Shown: one piece after another, positions 22,335 through 32,756 of the stretch | How the letters are laid out: the number at the start of each line of letters is the position of its first letter | Numbering within the stretch: the stretch's first letter is position 1 | Assembly (NCBI GenBank): GCA_030789695.1 | Contig: JAULAV010008661.1 | Location: 1 to 64,000, forward strand | Length of the DNA stretch: 64,000 bases | Source of the DNA: Scilla litardierei | Taxonomy: Eukaryota > Streptophyta > Magnoliopsida > Asparagales > Asparagaceae | Direction of reading: 5' to 3' | Program-made: the position numbers and the translations under genes | The notes under the pieces: model-generated | Told to the model about the DNA's origin: nothing | What the model saw: the letters and a program-made list of their open reading frames with translations, nothing else | Database searches by the model: none

Positions 22335-22974
22335 TGAAGCCAGGAGACTATAATCCCACTTTCAAGAGGAAAGGTCTCTCTATAAGTTTTCTCTTACGAT
22401 AAAGGGGGACAAGGAAACTCAACCTTTTGAAGAATCTTCAGGTTCTCCAATGGATTCATTTGATGATGCGTCCATCATCGCTGATCTAGGATGACCAAGT
22501 CCATTTTACCAGAGTTAAAAACTCTGGCAATGAAAGGCACTTCTGGTGCTCAGTCAAGTTGGCTTTCTATAGGATGAATATCTGTAATTATAGGGGCCCG
22601 ACGGGGGTCCAATGAAATCGTATGTAGTTTGGGCTTCTGGCCATCCTCTTTACGAGTTACATATTGATATTCAATATTTATTATCCACAGTTTTCAAATT
22701 ATGTTCATTTAAACGAAATATGCTTGAAACTTGGAAAAGTCCTATATGTTTAAGGTGAGAAGTTTGCATCTTATTGTCTCGTTTTATGTGGGAGCAATAT
22801 AAATGCTACACCAGTGCAACGAGGCACTGTCCACAATATTACATACTTCATCTATAAGCAAAACGAAATTTTATTTAAGTAAATGTAAAATGACATTCTA
22901 ATAAAACTTCGTACAAAAGCAAACTAAAGATGAAGCTATTTGTAATTTTAAATGCATAGACATATAGATAGGGC

Positions 22975-24014
22975 TCAATCGAGCAGGTCTTCATTCTCGA
23001 AGTCATTTGCAGTGAAATTCGTTGACGGCTGAACAGCAGCCAAGTTTGTTTCAGGCAGAGACTTCTGGCTCGCCTGATACAGTTCCTGGAGATGGTGAGG
23101 AGTGCGGCAGTTTCTGGACCAATGTCCAGTCGTGCCACATCTATGGTATTTATCCTCCCAGTTCTTGTTAGGAATTGACACTTGGTCAGTGTTCTTACGA
23201 TTCCATGTGAGGTTTCTCATTTCTCTGTTGTTGTTGGTCTGGGTTGCTTCTCCCCGTGCTGGCTGCATTACAGCCTTCCCTTTATTCTTTATAGCCTTCT
23301 TATTGTTTTCCACTAATGGGGAGAAACGTGGTGGGCTTCAGGGATAAGTGCAGTGCCAGCTGGACGTAAATTATGAGTAGCGAGCAGTAAATCTCGATTC
23401 TGCTCTGCCCTAAGGAGCCAAGAGATCAAATCAGAGAATTTCGTGAAGTTGCGTTCACGATATTGCAGCATGAGGATTGCATCTTTCTCGTGAAACGAGG
23501 TAAATGTCTTTTTCAACATGCGTTGTTCTGTCACTTCTTCACCGCACAACTTCAGGCGTGAGGTGATATTATGAAGTGCAGAGTTATACTCAGCAACAGA
23601 CTTATAATCCTGAAGTCTGAGGTTTTCCCACTCATAACTGGTATGTGATAATATTACATCGATTTGATGTCTATAACGTGCCTCCAGCGCTTGACACAAC
23701 TCCAATGGGTCTTCCACTGTTAAGTATTCGGCCTTTAAGGTCCGATCTATGTGTCTCCTGATATAGATAATGGCTTTGCCTTATCTATGTCGGAGACTAC
23801 CGTAGGAGAACTGCTAGATGGTTATGCCTCTTCAGGGGCACTGCTAGCAGGTGTCGCAGCCACTGCTAGCAGGTGTCGCAGCCACTGCGTGGGCCAGAAT
23901 AGAGTGGAGAAAGGACATCGAACGCAAGTGGAACTTCAGGTCCACTCGCCAACTAAGGTAGTTCTTTCCAGCTGTAACAAGAACTTCGAAATCGACGCTT
24001 GCCAATTTTGCCAT
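22975..24014 (-). pseudogene. Copia gag remnant with zinc knuckle
   Basis: The minus strand starts at an ATG (24014-24012) with MAKLASVDFEVLVTAGKNYL then SWRVDLKFHL, the N-terminal motif of this Gag class. After a frameshifted stretch it continues KAIIYIRRHIDRTLKAEYLT, VEDPLELCQALEARY and so on to SDLISWLLRAEQNRDLL (23313), and then a second frame (23313-22975) with a knuckle, YHRCGTTGHWSRNC, and HLQELYQASQKSLPET. The first knuckle cysteine is tyrosine. A 22-bp tandem duplication (ACTGCTAGCAGGTGTCGCAG plus two bases) at about 23837-23880 disturbs the N-terminal third. Gag would form the virus-like particle; this copy cannot be translated whole. Confidence 0.87.
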
Positions 24015-25989
24015 TATAATCTATGCAATTTAAATAAGCATGTATTAAGAATTAAACATCATGCTAAAAAGAAATAAATAAGAAAAAAATGCGGGGATCG
24101 GCCAGATACCCAAAACATAAAATGTCCAAAATCCATATTAAAGTCCATAAAGAAGAAAAAAGAAAAATACAATTTGGAAACCCTATTTGGGTCCCAGATA
24201 AATGCAATCTCCTCCATCTTCATAGGTAGTAAAACTGGTCTTTGGCATTATACATTAATTCCTCACTACAAATTTCTCTCAAAAAAGAAAAAGAAATTAC
24301 AAAGAGAAGGAATATAATTAACGGGTATCTAAAAATTGGCCGATCCCTAAAAACGTATTTTGACTTATTTAAACAATCACGCAGTTATATATGCAACAGG
24401 CAAATAATAATAGCGCAGTATCACAGACATTGCAAAAATCATCAAGTCCAACTATTGGATAAAATAGTTTAATTAAGTTAAAAGGATTAATTGGACCACG
24501 GGGAAACGTCATTCATTTTTAGATTAGGTAACTAAAGACAGAGCGGTCTCAGGATCCGTATAACCAGTTTAACTTAAATAAATGTTTTTATCCAATGCTT
24601 AATAGATTTAATAATAGAAAAGCAGCAGATAAAATTTCATAATCCGCAAGTCCTGTGGGCTAGAGGCGGGCAGCAGGCCCGATAGCAAAAATAATAAACA
24701 TATTAATTTGCAATTTGATTAACTGGGCTTCTGGCCCAAATAAACAGACAATATAAATTATTATTCTAATTTGGGCTGCAGGCCCATAAGCAAAATTAAA
24801 TGACATTGTTATGAACTGGGCTTCAGGACTAATAAACGGCACAACAAAATTATTATATAGTTTTGGGCTGCATGTAAAATTTAAATTTAAAACAAACCCA
24901 AAAAACAAACTCTAGGGTTAAGGAATGCAAAAAGCCCTCAACCCCTCATCTTCCAGATTGTGCCCCTCCTCCCCAATCTGTGTAAAACAATATTAGCGGA
25001 CGGCGCAAGTGAAGGGATTCCCCGTCAGGTGGGGGGCGGCCGACAGAGGGGCCCCCAGTCCGGGGGAGGCGGAATGCCGGAAAAAACACCCCCTCCGTCG
25101 GAGGAGGGTAGCGCTCAGAGGAACACCCCCAAAGGGGGGGCGGCGTTGGACAGGGACAGCAACATTATTTTTTTAAGTCCACTTGCAAGTCTCCAAACCG
25201 TAGAGAAGTATGTTACAACTAATTAAACTTTCAAAGGTTTTGTGCAGATTAGTGCAAGGTTGGATTATATTATCCTAATATCACCGTTCAAAAACTAAGC
25301 ACTGTTAGCATACCCAAAGATTAACAACTGAGTATGCATGTTAAGCACCAAGGTCATTCAGATACTGCCAGCAAAGAATAGTTGGTTCACATGCTCTTTC
25401 AGTATTAAGAGGTTTGGAATGGGGCTTGTATGGGATGGCATATAAATTTGAAATGCGAAGTTCCAGACTTTTCACATTTTGGATGTACATTCTTTCTACT
25501 TTTATGATCTTTCTATCTACTAGAAAGGACACAGAAAGCTTCATTCGGCAGACATGCATGTAGTCGAATGGCCAACAGGATAAAGGTAAATAATTGAAAA
25601 GCAGGCATGAAGTGCATTGTATGAAACACAAACATCATGGGGGAATGGGGATGGGGCCATCCGGTGCCCTCAAAAGAGGGGAGGAGATGAACAGTTTGTT
25701 GGGTGTTTTGGTTATTTTTTTTAAATTTGATATTAATCAGAATTTATCAGATTTATACAAGCTTATAGAACATCATTGTAAAATCATAGCAAACTCTATT
25801 ATGTAATTATCTACAGGATCGAAAAAATTACCTCTAGATCAAAGATCTAGGGGCGATCATAATTAGAATATTCCGTAGATCAAAATCCCGCTCCCGATAC
25901 GCCTAAAAGATCGCCGCAACGGGTCGCTGCAACAGTTCCCCACAACAAATAGATTCCTTAGTGAGAAAAAGCTCAAAGAATTGAGAGCT
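24015..25989 (-). other. Long untranslated leader of the Copia element
   Basis: About 2 kb lie between the primer-binding site and the gag ATG. It holds a GC-rich island (about 25015-25150, with runs such as GGGGGGCGGC and CCCCC), a stretch with five spaced GGGCTnCAGGCCC-like motifs (24655-24870), and a segment near 25820-25860 whose minus strand GATCTAGAGGTAAT matches 37994-38021 in the related plus-strand element. No gene is seen. Confidence 0.65.
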
Positions 25990-26004
25990 GTCGTGCTGAT
26001 AACG
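25990..26004 (-). other. Primer-binding site of the Copia element
   Basis: The minus strand reads CGTTATCAGCACGAC directly after the 5' LTR end. The same sequence follows a putative LTR end at 37846, which supports its role. The TATCAGCAC core resembles plant Copia sites that use a methionine tRNA. Confidence 0.75.
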
Positions 26005-26192
26005 TGTTGAGAGAGAGATTGGAAGAAATGTGTAAACTAATCTCCAAAATCAGGAGTAGCCATGGCATAAGCCATGGCTCTCTATATATTCATTCACTTT
26101 AGAAGTCCAAGGGACTCCCCACTAAGTTAGTGGGGAGTAAATGGTGAGATGATAAGGGGAGGGAGGCCAAAGGCCTCCCTCAACTCACAACA
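26005..26192 (-). repeat. 5' LTR of the minus-strand Copia element (188 bp)
   Basis: Near-identical to 19684-19873 and followed by the target duplication TATTA. CTCTATATATTC near 26079-26090 could hold a TATA element on either strand. Confidence 0.95.
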
Positions 26193-26410
26193 TATTACAA
26201 CTTTTTTTGTGTATAGTTGTAAAAAATGGTTATTACAACTTTTTTCGTGAATATTTGTAAATGTTAATTTGACACTACAACTATTTTTCTCTGAAAGTTG
26301 TAAAAAATGTTTATTACAACTTTTTTCGTGGATAGTTGTAAAAAATGGTTATTACAAATTTGTTTTCTTAAATAGTTGTAAATGTTAATTTTGAAACCAA
26401 AACTATTAAC
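26193..26410 (+). repeat. CACTA left subterminal repeats, continued after the Copia insertion
   Basis: Several spaced copies of TTATTACAACTTTTTTCGTG, GATAGTTGTAAAAAATGG and CTCTGAAAGTTGTAAAAAAT continue the series broken at 19683. The motifs are partly palindromic (ACAACT...AGTTGT), the usual layout of CACTA transposase-binding subterminal regions. Confidence 0.75.
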
Positions 26411-26819
26411 TATTGCGAATGAACAATTTTTTTATTCGGCTAAAATATATGGTTAGAACATTAAGTTTGAGGAAAAAAAATCTATCAGGGCCATTTTTTG
26501 ATAGTCATGAGAAGTTAATATGAAATGGTTAAAAAGAAGAAAGTGGGTTCATTTGTGCATGAGATAAAAAAATTTGTCTAATGCTACATGTGTCCCGTAA
26601 TTGACAGATCCATAGGTTAGCAACATTATAAAAAGATATGCATTGTACTTTGTCGTCAATGCTTTTTCCAAATAATCCTTTTTTCTATTTACAAATGGTA
26701 ATTTAAAAGAAAGAGGGAATTTGACTATGTGGAAGAGGGGGAGAAAGTGTGAACGTAAGACAGCTTCAACAATTTTAAAATCATGATAGAGGAAAATAAA
26801 ACACTAGCAAGTTACTCTA

Positions 26820-27193
26820 GTAGGCTGGCCCTAATCCAAAGTGTTGCTCCTCTCTTTCTCCCCTCTCGCCTAGCCCCAACTCGACCTAGCTCCCGATCTC
26901 TCTCCCCCAAGCCCTAGATCGCAATCTTCTCTCCCCTAAGCCCATCTGGAGAACTCTTCATGCGCTCTACTCAAGCGATCGTCAACACTCACGCTCTCCT
27001 CAGGCGATCGTCAATAGCTCAAGCGATTCGAAGAGCAGTGGCCTCTCTTATGTTAAGCACCATCGCCGAAACCCAGAAATTTTCATCGTCTTCCCTCTTT
27101 GTGCGATCGATCGAGGGTCTTGCTTCTTCGTTGCCGTTATCATCGCTCAAGCATCATCCGCTGAGAAAAAACATTGGGTTAGGGTTTCATTGA
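26820..27193 (+). pseudogene. Unidentified captured gene leader/first exon with a transit-peptide-like frame
   Basis: GC rises sharply relative to both sides. A C/T-rich leader-like stretch (26840-26960) precedes an open frame at 26960-27193, MRSTQAIVNTHALLRRSSIA, QAIRRAVASLMLSTIAETQK and so on, rich in Ser, Arg, Leu and Ala with few acidic residues, the composition of a mitochondrial or plastid targeting peptide. GGGTTAGGGTTT, a telo-box-like motif common in plant 5' leaders, lies at about 27177. I do not recognise the protein. It sits upstream of the captured transporter exons in the same CACTA-type element and may be a third captured gene. Confidence 0.4.
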
Positions 27194-28268
27194 TCTCATT
27201 TGAGTTCTAACTCTCGCATCGCGGTTGCTTTGAAGCCGTGGGGTGGGGGCCATGGCGTGCTTTCGCTACTGTGAAGCATATTAGGGAGGCCTATTGACAA
27301 GTCCAACTTCGTTGTTGATGGATTTGACTCCCCGCTCTTCAACGAAAAAATGTATATCCTTTTTTCTCTTCAAAAGGGGTTCTTCCTGATTTCCTTGAGT
27401 GTAGTGAATTTTCTTTCAATATCTCCAAATTCAGATGAAGCATACCCTAAATGCCGAATTTGCTTGATGATCTTTTTTGTGTGTGGGGAAAAACACGGAA
27501 AGGAGTTGTTTTTTCAAATATTCCTTAGTGCAAGGCAGTGATAAATAAAGGGAAAAGCTGAAAAGGTTTTGATTTTTCAATTGCACAACTATGAATTGTA
27601 GGTTTGAAATGAATCAGATTGGAGATTTTATTTTTTTTAAATTCTTTGCTTTGTTCATCTGCTTATCATCATGGTTTAAAAGTTGGCATTTTTATTTCAT
27701 GATTATATGAAAAATAGAGCATGTCATCAACGATCGTTGGCTTTGTAGGACTATTTATAACTGTAAAGACCCATGCGAGGCTTAACTTCTGTTACAAATT
27801 CCATTTGGTAATATATACTAGGATTTAGGAATTTAAGATTTAATTTCTTAAGCAAACTGAATCCTTATAAATTAGGACATCAATTGTGGTTGATAATGCC
27901 ATGAGGCTAACGATTATGTGCTTCTATTTGGATTTTGGAAAACTCGTAATTAACATGTACTTGAATCAGATTCGTGATTAATATTGTGTTGACTTGTTTT
28001 CTTTTCAAGCATGAAGAATTTAATGCTCTACTTTCGTTTATTTTAATTACTTCTTTCTTTCTTAACTTATTTTTTGACAAAAAAAGTAGTGCTGGAAGTC
28101 CTACTCATGCTCTATATCAATATATATAACAAGAAATTACGTTACGCGACACATTTTACGAGATAAATGGGTTTCTCTAGTTTAACATTTTTTAGTTAAA
28201 TGGGGTTCTCTAGTTGATTTCTCTCTATTTCTGATTGTTTTTCTTGGAATTTTGTTTGAATTTTGCAG
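27194..28268. other. AT-rich intron-like sequence before the transporter exons, no gene recognised
   Basis: After a short GC-rich part (27200-27340), the DNA is AT-rich with no recognisable exon. It ends in a T-rich tract and TTTTGCAG, which acts as the acceptor of the next exon. It could be intron DNA of the captured transporter gene. Confidence 0.45.
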
Positions 28269-28987
28269 AAAGAGAAGGCAAAAGTTATTCAAACATTACT
28301 GTTTGTTGCTGGAATCAATACGCTGCTTCAGACCCATTTCGGCTGTCGGCTTCCGACATTGATCGGAGGGTCGTTTATCTTTATCTTCCGACCCTTTCGA
28401 TTTCTCAGTCACAGATTCGTTTACATTATTGACCCATATGAGGTTTATTTTAAATCTCTCAGTGTGTTTATACTGTTTTTAATCTCTAAAATCATTTTTG
28501 ATTTATTTGTTGGGTTGATGTATTAGAGATTTGAGTACACTATGAGGACAATACATGGCGCTCTTATCGCGGGATCGAGCTTGCAGATTCTTGTGGGGTT
28601 TTCGGGCTTGTGGAGGATTGTGGCAGGTATTTGTTGTTTTGCTTTGTGAATTGCTTGGTTATTTTGGGAATTTCTTGCATTTGCAATCTCAGTTTCATCA
28701 AGTTATTGATCCCAAAAGTATTATGAAGCCTATCTGAATGTTTTTATAGCAAAATTGGTGGTAAAATGTGCGTGTTTTCCTTTTCTCAAAACATATAGGT
28801 GTCGTATAACTAAATTTGGGGTGTGATTTATACTTCTGCACAACCTTCACTCAATTTTCGATTTATTTGTTGGGTTCATGTATTAGAGATGTGAGTACAC
28901 CATGATGACAATACAGGGCGCCCTTATCACGGGATCGAGCTTGCAGATTCTTATGGGGTTTTCGGGCTGGTAGAGGATTGTGGTCAG
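28269..28987 (+). pseudogene. Nucleobase-ascorbate transporter (NAT) gene fragment with a duplicated exon
   Basis: Exon A (28269-28442, acceptor TTTTGCAG, donor GAG/GTTTAT) encodes KEKAKVIQTLLFVAGINTLL, then QTHFGCRLPTLIGGSF, ending DPYE. This is the plant NAT signature EEKAKVIQTLLFVAGINTLLQ..FG.RLP.VIGGS. Exon B (28527-28626) gives RFEYTMRTIHGALIAGSSLQ then ILVGFSGLWRIV, the next NAT segment. Exon B occurs again at 28887-28987 with a stop after FSGW. NATs are multi-span plasma-membrane permeases for purines, uracil or ascorbate, normally over 500 residues; only about 90 are here. In exon A the part after GGSF departs from the family (IFIFRPFRFLSHRF in place of Y.FV.P), indicating a small frameshift. 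It is a captured fragment in a CACTA-type element. Confidence 0.88.
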
Positions 28988-29213
28988 GTATTTGTTGTTT
29001 TGCTTTGTGAATTGCTTGGTTATTTTGGGAAGTTCTTGCATTTGCATTCTCAGTTTCATCAAGTTGTTTATCCCAAAAAAATTTTGAAGCCTATCTGAAT
29101 GTTTTTTAGCAAAATTGGTGGTAAAATGTGTGTGTTTTCCTTTCCTCAAAAGATATAGGTGTCGCGTAACCAAATTTTGGGTGTGATTTATACTTCTGCA
29201 TAACCTTCACTCA
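28494..29213 (+). repeat. Tandem 360-bp duplication containing NAT exon B and flanking intron
   Basis: Positions 28501 and 28861 both start ATTTATTTGTTGGGTT, and the two 360-bp units stay aligned through the exon, the GTATTTGTTGTTTTGC intron start, and TATACTTCTGCA..ACCTTCACTCA at the end. They differ by scattered substitutions and one-base indels. Unit 1 keeps the phenylalanine and LW residues; unit 2 keeps CAG (Gln) and the GTGGTCAG exon end that fit the family better. Confidence 0.92.
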
Positions 29214-29533
29214 GCTTTACCCAGGGTGATAACTTTTCATGCTTTAAAAAGTGCTCTTCCATTGCTTTAGAATGCCATGTATTGATCTTTCATGCATAAC
29301 TGAGTTCTCATATGCAGTGCAAGTTTTGGGACATCACTATTTTCTAGCTGATGCCCAGTTGTACAACATGCTTGCACATTTTGTGTAGCACATGCTTGTT
29401 ATTGGGCAAACTATGAATGTACTGAATCACTTGTGATATAATTAGGAATCTATTTTAAATAGATGCTTTAACGTTTCTAGGATATTGTATGGCTCATTTA
29501 TTCTTTGGTTTTTACATGAAAAGTACATATAAT

Positions 29534-30388
29534 GGCTTTTCATCCAAAGTTGCTTCAATCAGGACCAAATTCTTAACATATTCATCATCTGTTATCAGTT
29601 TGCATCTAGAGGATGGAACCGTTATTAGAACAAAGGTATCTCAACAAGATTGGGCAATCACATGGAAGATATGAATTGTTGTTTTAAAACTATTTTTCCC
29701 CGACTTGATCATTTTCTACCAGTCAACTTTGCAACACTGTGATATTTTGCTGGCCTTAAGACACATGAGAATAAGTTAAATGCAATTACATTGTTTAGAA
29801 AAGTTTTTGAAAAAATGGAGAAAAAGAGCGTTGAACAAGTGACAAAGATGATTGTATGTGTTATGCTCTGACTCATATGCACATAATTTGCAATATTGAT
29901 AGTAAATACTTGGAAAATGATAATTTGTCGACAAAAAAGCTTTCACTAGCTATTTAAAAGTCTGTAATTGTGATGTGAATTGATATGACTTGTGTATATA
30001 AAAAACGAAATATGGTTAGATAATTGCTTTGTTTCTTTTTTATGTTTATTATTTTTTAAGATTTGAAAGACTTCTATTCACCTTCCAGTTTTCCCTTTCA
30101 ACTTTTGTTACTTCTATAGGCTTATTCCCTAATCAAAAATGTTTTGTTGGTGATACAAAGGTACTACTCGGGTGTGATGGAATGCAATCCTTGGTGGCTC
30201 AATGTTGGGACTTACAGCTCCCATTAGCTCTGGCAGGTCAGCTGTCCGGGGATTGTCTATTTATCAAAAAGGCCACATGATGAAGAATGGGGTCCACCAA
30301 TTCCTTTCAGATGGAAAAAGGGCTGGTATCATTCCTCTTAATGACAAATAGGTCTATTGGTTCTTTACCTTTTGTACTGCACTAAGAG
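29534..30388 (+). pseudogene. FAD-dependent monooxygenase (MO1/CTF2-like) gene fragment, two exons
   Basis: Exon 1 (about 29534-29635, donor AAG/GTATCT) reads GFSSKVASI...LHLEDGTVIRTK, matching FSSKV.SI......HL.DG...KTK of plant MO1-type flavoprotein monooxygenases. After an intron, exon 2 (about 30161-30388, donor AG/GTAAAT) reads VLLGCDGMQSLVAQCWDL, then with a shift GHMMKNGVHQFLSDGKRAGI and IPLNDK, stop, VYWFFT. The GCDG of the second FAD-binding motif is present, and the QF..DG.RAG.IP..DK.VYWFFT block is family-typical. The full enzyme is about 400 residues and also needs an N-terminal GxGxxG motif that is absent here. The in-frame TAG after NDK and the frame shift make it a captured pseudogene fragment. 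Confidence 0.83.
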
Positions 30389-31369
30389 GTAAATCTCTCT
30401 CTCTTTCTCTATCTCACACATGCACAGACATGCATAGACACATGCATCCCATTTTCTAATGACAAGGACTAGCTATAGCCCTGGGGGTAATTAAGTATCA
30501 AAAGATTGCATTGAAAACTAACCTCCCCAACTGATCTGCATATTGATCACACACCAAACTTGAATGGTGGTGAGTATTTTCACAACTGAAGAGATTGTAT
30601 TACTAAAAACTAATGTGATTCTGAAAAAATAATCGCTTTCTTTTTATGGGCAGAGTCGTCTAGTTGCACATGAAGTATTAACATTATGTAGGTTAGGCGA
30701 GGGCAAGGGTAGCCCGGGCAGCGAATGTGGGTTAGGCAAAGAGGAATGGCACATCATATGTAGCAGCAACATATATAAAAATTACTTTTTATGGTTTATG
30801 TTTTTTTTCTAATTATTTTTATAATGTTCACACAAAAAACACACACTTATTAAATGTTTGTTGCACGGCAGAAACTAATTTTTACGGTTGTAGAGACCGG
30901 ACATTCTTCATGGGTCTGAGCGGGTCTTTGTCTGTGTCAAGCATGACGGCTCGCGCTTACACCATGTGGGACTATTACGTCTGGGTTTTGGAGGCCGATG
31001 ATGAAGGGGGATTACTGATAGGGAGAGGAAGCTTGTGCTCCGTCCATCACCGTCGGTCGACGACGAAGGGGCATGACTGAGAGGAACAGTGTTGTGTCCA
31101 CCACAGCCATGAGTGTTGTTGAAACTCTATGTCAATACTTGTTTGTCGTATGTAGTTAATTGACTGATGTATGATATCAGCAACGATATGCAAATTTTGT
31201 AAAAAATTTATGTCACTTTAGTTTTTGAAAAATGATGAGGAAATAAAACTGTGTTATCTTGATGAATAATGAATGTGGTTTGAATAATATTATGTGTGTG
31301 TGTTCATCAGGATGTGTACAACTACTACAAGGAGATTTGGAATAACTGCAGCCGCATATTTTTTTAATT
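30389..31369. other. Interior of the CACTA-type element, no gene recognised
   Basis: It starts at the GTAAATC donor-like sequence after the monooxygenase exon, has a CT/CA-rich simple stretch (30395-30450), and then patchy sequence with a GC-richer part at 30890-31110. No exon or RNA gene could be recognised. Confidence 0.5.
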
Positions 31370-31793
31370 TTTTACATTTTCTGCAATGTTTTATAGAAGT
31401 TGTAATAACTGTTAGACAACATTTTATAGAAGTTATAAAAGAGTTTTAAACAACTATTTAAACCAGTTGTTATAGAAGTTTACACAATCTTTTATAAACA
31501 TTGTAATATAAGTTTACACAACTTTTAAAGAAAGTTGTAATATTGCTTTATACAACTTTTATAAACGTTGTAATAAAAGTTTACACAACTTTTATTAAAA
31601 TTTGTAATAGAAGTTTACAAAACGTTTATTAAAATTTGTAATATCTTTATACACATCCTTTTCTAAACGTTGTAATAGAAGTTTACACAACGTTTCAAAA
31701 AATTTGTAATATTTATCAATTAAAACGTTTGCTTACAACAACAGAAAAAGTGGTCGAAGGAGCTGACCCTATTACAACTTTGCATATTACAAC
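31370..31793 (+). repeat. Right subterminal tandem repeats of the CACTA-type element (about 34-bp unit)
   Basis: About seven units of 34-35 bp run from about 31465 to 31716, each like AGAAGTTTACACAACTTTTA followed by AAACGTTGTAAT. Each unit pairs ACAACTTT or ACAACGTT with an AAAGTTGT or AACGTTGT partner. Looser copies flank them on both sides. The tract stops at the Gypsy LTR at 31794, without a CACTA-type terminus. Confidence 0.8.
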
Positions 31794-32756
31794 TGTTACG
31801 ACCTGATGGTCGGCCTAGAAAATGAAGGCCCAAATAGTTGAAGCCCAAGCGAATAGGCTAGCCGGAACAAGAGCGAGCCCAAATGAGAAGCTCGACGCAC
31901 GCCCAGCTGATCGACAAGCTCGCCCTACAAATCGAGAGAGAGGCTTGCCCAACTAGTCAAGCGGTAAGCTCGCCAGCCAAGCATAGAGATCAATCGGCAC
32001 ACGACAAGCTCGCTTTGACGACCTAGGCGGGAGGGTCGACCGAAGGAAGATGGGGATGTCGAGCTCGGGTGCAAGCTTGACCCTCTCTAAGGGCAACCCT
32101 CGACGACCAGGCAGCCCATAAATATCTCTGACCAAGTGACGTGGGGCTACCTATGCCGCCAATTAATGCATAAGGTTAAAGACGAGAACTGTTGGCCGCC
32201 CGGCTTGTCTCCATTAATGCCCGATTAGGGCGGTGCTAAAATATCTCTGACACTCTTGCAGACCCATCGCATCCCTATTAATACTCCAGCAAAGTGCCAG
32301 CTGGACCCCAGCTAAGCAGAAGCAACAGCTGATTGGACGGTGATCAACCGACTCTCCCCACTATAAATACCACCATCTAGCCATCAACAAGGGGGTTGGT
32401 TGGTAGAAATAAAATTTACACATTAGGCTGGATATCATCCACATATCTGTGCCTTCCACGCAAGCTCGCCACGTTAGGTCACTCTACACTAAGATCGGCC
32501 AGCGTGTCCCGCCTCCTTCTAACAAGTGCTTACTGAATTTACCATCGGTGAGGCCACGTGTTGACAGTCAACCCAGCCTTTCTGACGAGCTGCTCGTTGT
32601 GCAGGAAGATCGGCTACTCTTCCAAGCAGTCGGCGACCTTCGAGCAATCTTGAATCTGGCGTTTAGCCTCTACTAAGACCCAATTAATATGTAATCACCA
32701 TACCCTTGATTCCCCTTTGTATAAATCTCATTATTAGGGAGATTTGACCTGCAACA
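31794..32756 (+). repeat. 5' LTR of the Gypsy element (963 bp)
   Basis: It begins TGTTACGACC and ends GACCTGCAACA immediately before ATTGGCGTCGTCTGTGGGAA (32757 on), so TG...CA ends are present. TATAAATA at 32362-32369 is a good TATA box. The next roughly 390 bases would be the transcribed R-U5 part. No matching 3' LTR is seen in the window. Confidence 0.82.

Larger units (their letters stand above)
19684..26192 (-). mobile_element. Structurally complete Ty1/Copia LTR retrotransposon, minus strand, with 5-bp target duplication
   Basis: Two near-identical LTRs (190 and 188 bp) in direct orientation begin TGTTGAGAGAG and end CTCACAACA on the plus strand, and are flanked by TATTA on both sides (19679-19683 and 26193-26197). 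On the minus strand the order is 5' LTR, primer-binding site, long leader, gag, integrase, RT, polypurine tract, 3' LTR; protease was not located. LTR differences are very few, suggesting a fairly recent insertion. Coding regions nevertheless carry frameshifts and stops throughout, so it is non-autonomous now; either it was copied from a defective master or it decayed after insertion. It split the CACTA subterminal repeats of the 19448-31793 element. Confidence 0.93.
19448..31793 (+). mobile_element. Gene-carrying CACTA-type element (about 5.8 kb plus a nested Copia), right end lost
   Basis: It begins CACTGAAACAAAACTCGTCA, differing from the 7002 and 63261 termini at a few bases, and shares their subterminal ACAACTTTT and GAAAGTTGTAAAAA motifs. 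The same motif set resumes after the nested Copia element at 26193. Between the ends lie an unidentified leader/exon (26820-27193), nucleobase-ascorbate-transporter exons (28269-28987) and FAD-monooxygenase exons (29534-30388). At 31370-31793 a second tract of ACAAC-containing subterminal repeats marks the other side. The right CACTA terminus is missing; a Gypsy LTR begins at 31794. No transposase is recognised, so the element would need one in trans. Confidence 0.7.

Noticed and set aside
25990..26004. A tRNA gene suggested by the TATCAGCAC motif
   Set aside because: No cloverleaf can be formed around it. Its place immediately inside an LTR identifies it as a primer-binding site.
27172..27190. 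GGGTTAGGGTTT as a telomere-repeat remnant
   Set aside because: Only one and a half units are present. It fits the telo-box motif common in plant gene leaders and occurs in a similar setting at 7331-7343.
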